From: Nitrospira sp.
Lineage (GTDB): Bacteria > Nitrospirota > Nitrospiria > Nitrospirales > Nitrospiraceae
Assembly (NCBI GenBank): GCA_015904075.1
Contig: JABMDH010000005.1
Coordinates: 17,963 to 24,640 of the forward strand
Direction of reading: 5' to 3'
Length of the DNA: 6,678 nucleotides
The position numbers were made by a program, and so were the translations under genes. This document shows, one piece after another, positions 5,548 through 6,678 of this stretch. The notes under the pieces are model-generated. The model saw only the letters and a program-made list of their open reading frames with translations, had not been told where the DNA came from and ran no database searches. The first letter of the stretch is position 1; the number at the start of each line of letters is the position of its first letter.

Positions 5548-6678
5548 GCCACCTTCCGTCGCGCTGCCTTGGCCGGCGCCGGAGCGGCTTGTGCGTCTCG
5601 CCGCCAGGCAATCCGATACCGCTTGTCGCTGATGGCCAGCACGCCGCCCAACGCCATGATTAAACAGCCGCCCCAGATCCAATCGATAAATGGCTTATGA
5701 TAGAGCCGAACGCTCCAGGCGCCGTCGTCCAGCGGCTCACCCAGCGACACATAGAGATCGCGCAATAACCCGGGATCGATGGCCGCTTCGGTCATGATTT
5801 GATTCTGCACGGGATAGCGCCGCTTTTCCGGATACATCACGGCAGTCTCGCTCCCACCATAACTCACACGAAACGTCCCCCGCGCCGCCGTATAGTTCGG
5901 ACCCACAACATCCTGCGCGCCGTCGAACCGGAACGTATAGCCGCCGATTGTGGCCGTCTCGCCCACATTCATCCGGACGTCTTGCTCCGTTTCAAAGCCC
6001 TTGACCATCGTCACACCGACGACGAACACAGCGATCCCACAGTGTGCCACAAGCATGCCCCAATAGGATCGGGGCACCGCAGCCAGACGTCCCGCCAGGC
6101 TGCTGTTGGCCGTATGCGTCAAGCGTTCGCGCAAACCGATTGCGGACGTCGTCACGATCCACACCGCCAAGAGAAGACCCAGGCTGAGCAGCGGCGTCCA
6201 GGTGCCCAGCACAAACGGCAAGGCCACCGCCGTCACAATGCTGACACCGAACGCCCAACGCAATCGCTTCGTCAAATCCGGCAACGCCGCCTGCTTCCAC
6301 TGCGCGAGAGGACCGATCCCCATCAGAAAAAGAGCCGGCGTCATCAGCGGCATGAACACCGAGTCAAAATAGGGAGGCCCCACGGAGATTTTGCCGAGAT
6401 CCAGCGCGTCCAGAAACAAAGGATATAACGTGCCCAACAATACCGACCCCATGGCCGCAACCAGCAACACATTGTTGGCCAACAACATTCCCTCGCGCGA
6501 CAACATGGAGAACCCGCCGCCCAATCCGACGCGCGGCGCGCGCCAGGCATACAAGACCAACGATCCTCCGATGACGATCGCCAGGAAGGCAAGGATGAAG
6601 AGTCCTCGTTTCGGATCTGTGGCAAACGCATGGACCGATGTCAACACGCCGGAGCGCACCAGAAACGTCCCCAGCAAG
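5544..6678 (-). CDS. ccmF: CcmF cytochrome c heme lyase, unit B (C-terminal part, runs off right edge)
   Basis: This is the 3' end of an intact-looking ccmF frame entering from beyond the window. The 377 complete codons correspond to residues 287-663 of the full protein, judged against the repaired unit A gene. They cover the helix ending in [12 protein letters not shown], the heme-handling histidine in VHAFATDP (E. coli His303), the helices around LLANNVLLVAA, and the later histidine in SYWGMLVAH (E. coli His491, a heme b ligand). They also include the periplasmic segment with DVRMNVGE and VLYPEKR-like MYPEKRRYPVQ, and the final helix near KPFIDWIWGG. No frameshift is seen; where unit A has lost seven bases this copy has them. 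The TTG at 6677 is an internal leucine codon, not a start. The stop overlaps the ccmG start as ATGA. The unseen N-terminal half should carry the WWD segment and two further histidines. Confidence 0.96.
   Translation of the reverse strand, partial: LLGTFLVRSGVLTSVHAFATDPKRGLFILAFLAIVIGGSLVLYAWRAPRVGLGGGFSMLSREGMLLANNVLLVAAMGSVLLGTLYPLFLDALDLGKISVGPPYFDSVFMPLMTPALFLMGIGPLAQWKQAALPDLTKRLRWAFGVSIVTAVALPFVLGTWTPLLSLGLLLAVWIVTTSAIGLRERLTHTANSSLAGRLAAVPRSYWGMLVAHCGIAVFVVGVTMVKGFETEQDVRMNVGETATIGGYTFRFDGAQDVVGPNYTAARGTFRVSYGGSETAVMYPEKRRYPVQNQIMTEAAIDPGLLRDLYVSLGEPLDDGAWSVRLYHKPFIDWIWGGCLIMALGGVLAISDKRYRIAWRRDAQAAPAPAKAARRKVA

Larger units (their letters stand above)
3987..6678 (-). repeat. Unit B of the diverged tandem ccmF-G-H-I repeat
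   Basis: This is the counterpart of 1-2685. It starts at the ccmI/ccmE junction and ends at the right edge of the window inside ccmF, so the full unit may be longer. Its ccmF is uninterrupted, and its ccmG and ccmH starts have better ribosome sites than those in unit A. Confidence 0.9.

Noticed and set aside
5548..5682. Upstream extension of unit B ccmG to an ATG at 5682
   Set aside because: The extra 45 residues are the ccmF coding sequence read out of frame, would put a non-membrane leader before the anchor helix, and are absent in unit A. The ATG at 5547 has the conserved ATGA overlap.
4876..5700. Plus-strand open frame of 274 codons opposite ccmG and ccmH of unit B
   Set aside because: It lies antisense to two well-supported genes, has a composition rich in Arg, His, Gln and Pro typical of shadow frames in GC-rich DNA, and shows no recognisable domain.
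5799..6428. Plus-strand open frame of 209 codons opposite ccmF of unit B
   Set aside because: It is antisense to conserved CcmF sequence, with very high His/Arg content and no recognisable motif. The matching region of unit A (1540-2082 and nearby) has a differently bounded frame.
6675..6677. TTG at the right edge as a start codon for ccmF of unit B
   Set aside because: It aligns with leucine 287 inside a membrane helix of the unit A protein, so the gene simply continues past the edge.

Overview
The window is a tandem, partly duplicated cytochrome c maturation (Ccm, System I) locus. Every gene lies on the minus strand, so the reading order runs from high to low coordinates. System I and the close similarity of CcmF to the Pseudomonadota type (the histidine positions match E. 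coli numbering almost residue for residue) point to a Gram-negative bacterium with a moderately GC-rich genome. The sequence does not fix a species. The tight arrangement, with ATGA stop/start overlaps at six of the seven gene junctions and only 15 bases at the other, indicates one operon with translational coupling.

Layout in transcription order. Unit B: 3' part of ccmF (6678-5544), ccmG (5547-5020), ccmH (5023-4562), and the N-terminal part of ccmI (4565-3987). This ccmI part runs in frame, with no stop, into the transmembrane and heme-binding part of ccmE (3986-3558). Unit A: ccmF (3542-1558, broken by a 7-base deletion near 2471), ccmG (1561-1034), ccmH (1037-576), and the N-terminal part of ccmI (579-1, cut by the window edge). 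The gene order is therefore F-G-H-I/E-F-G-H-I. The two units align without net length change at an offset of exactly 3986 bases, becoming 3993 beyond the deletion in ccmF.

How the products work together, from family knowledge: CcmE carries heme covalently on a histidine in the periplasm. CcmF takes heme from holo-CcmE and attaches it to apocytochrome CXXCH sites. CcmG and CcmH keep the apocytochrome cysteines reduced, and CcmI (membrane anchor plus TPR domain) chaperones the apocytochrome. The heme loading and export genes (ccmABCD) are not in the window.

The most informative oddities are linked. The copies are only about 75-80% identical by eye over most of their length, with mostly synonymous changes in ccmH. 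However, a 197-base block of ccmI (1-197 and 3987-4183) has a single mismatch. The inner end of that block is exactly the ccmI/ccmE fusion point, and its outer copy starts exactly at base 1 of the window. Either a recent recombination or gene conversion tied to a genuine tandem duplication, or an assembly join at a shared sequence, would explain this. The fusion would also put the CcmE heme domain on the wrong side of the membrane, which adds to the doubt. I see no RNA genes, mobile elements, CRISPR arrays, terminators or promoters, and no gene-free stretch longer than 15 bases.
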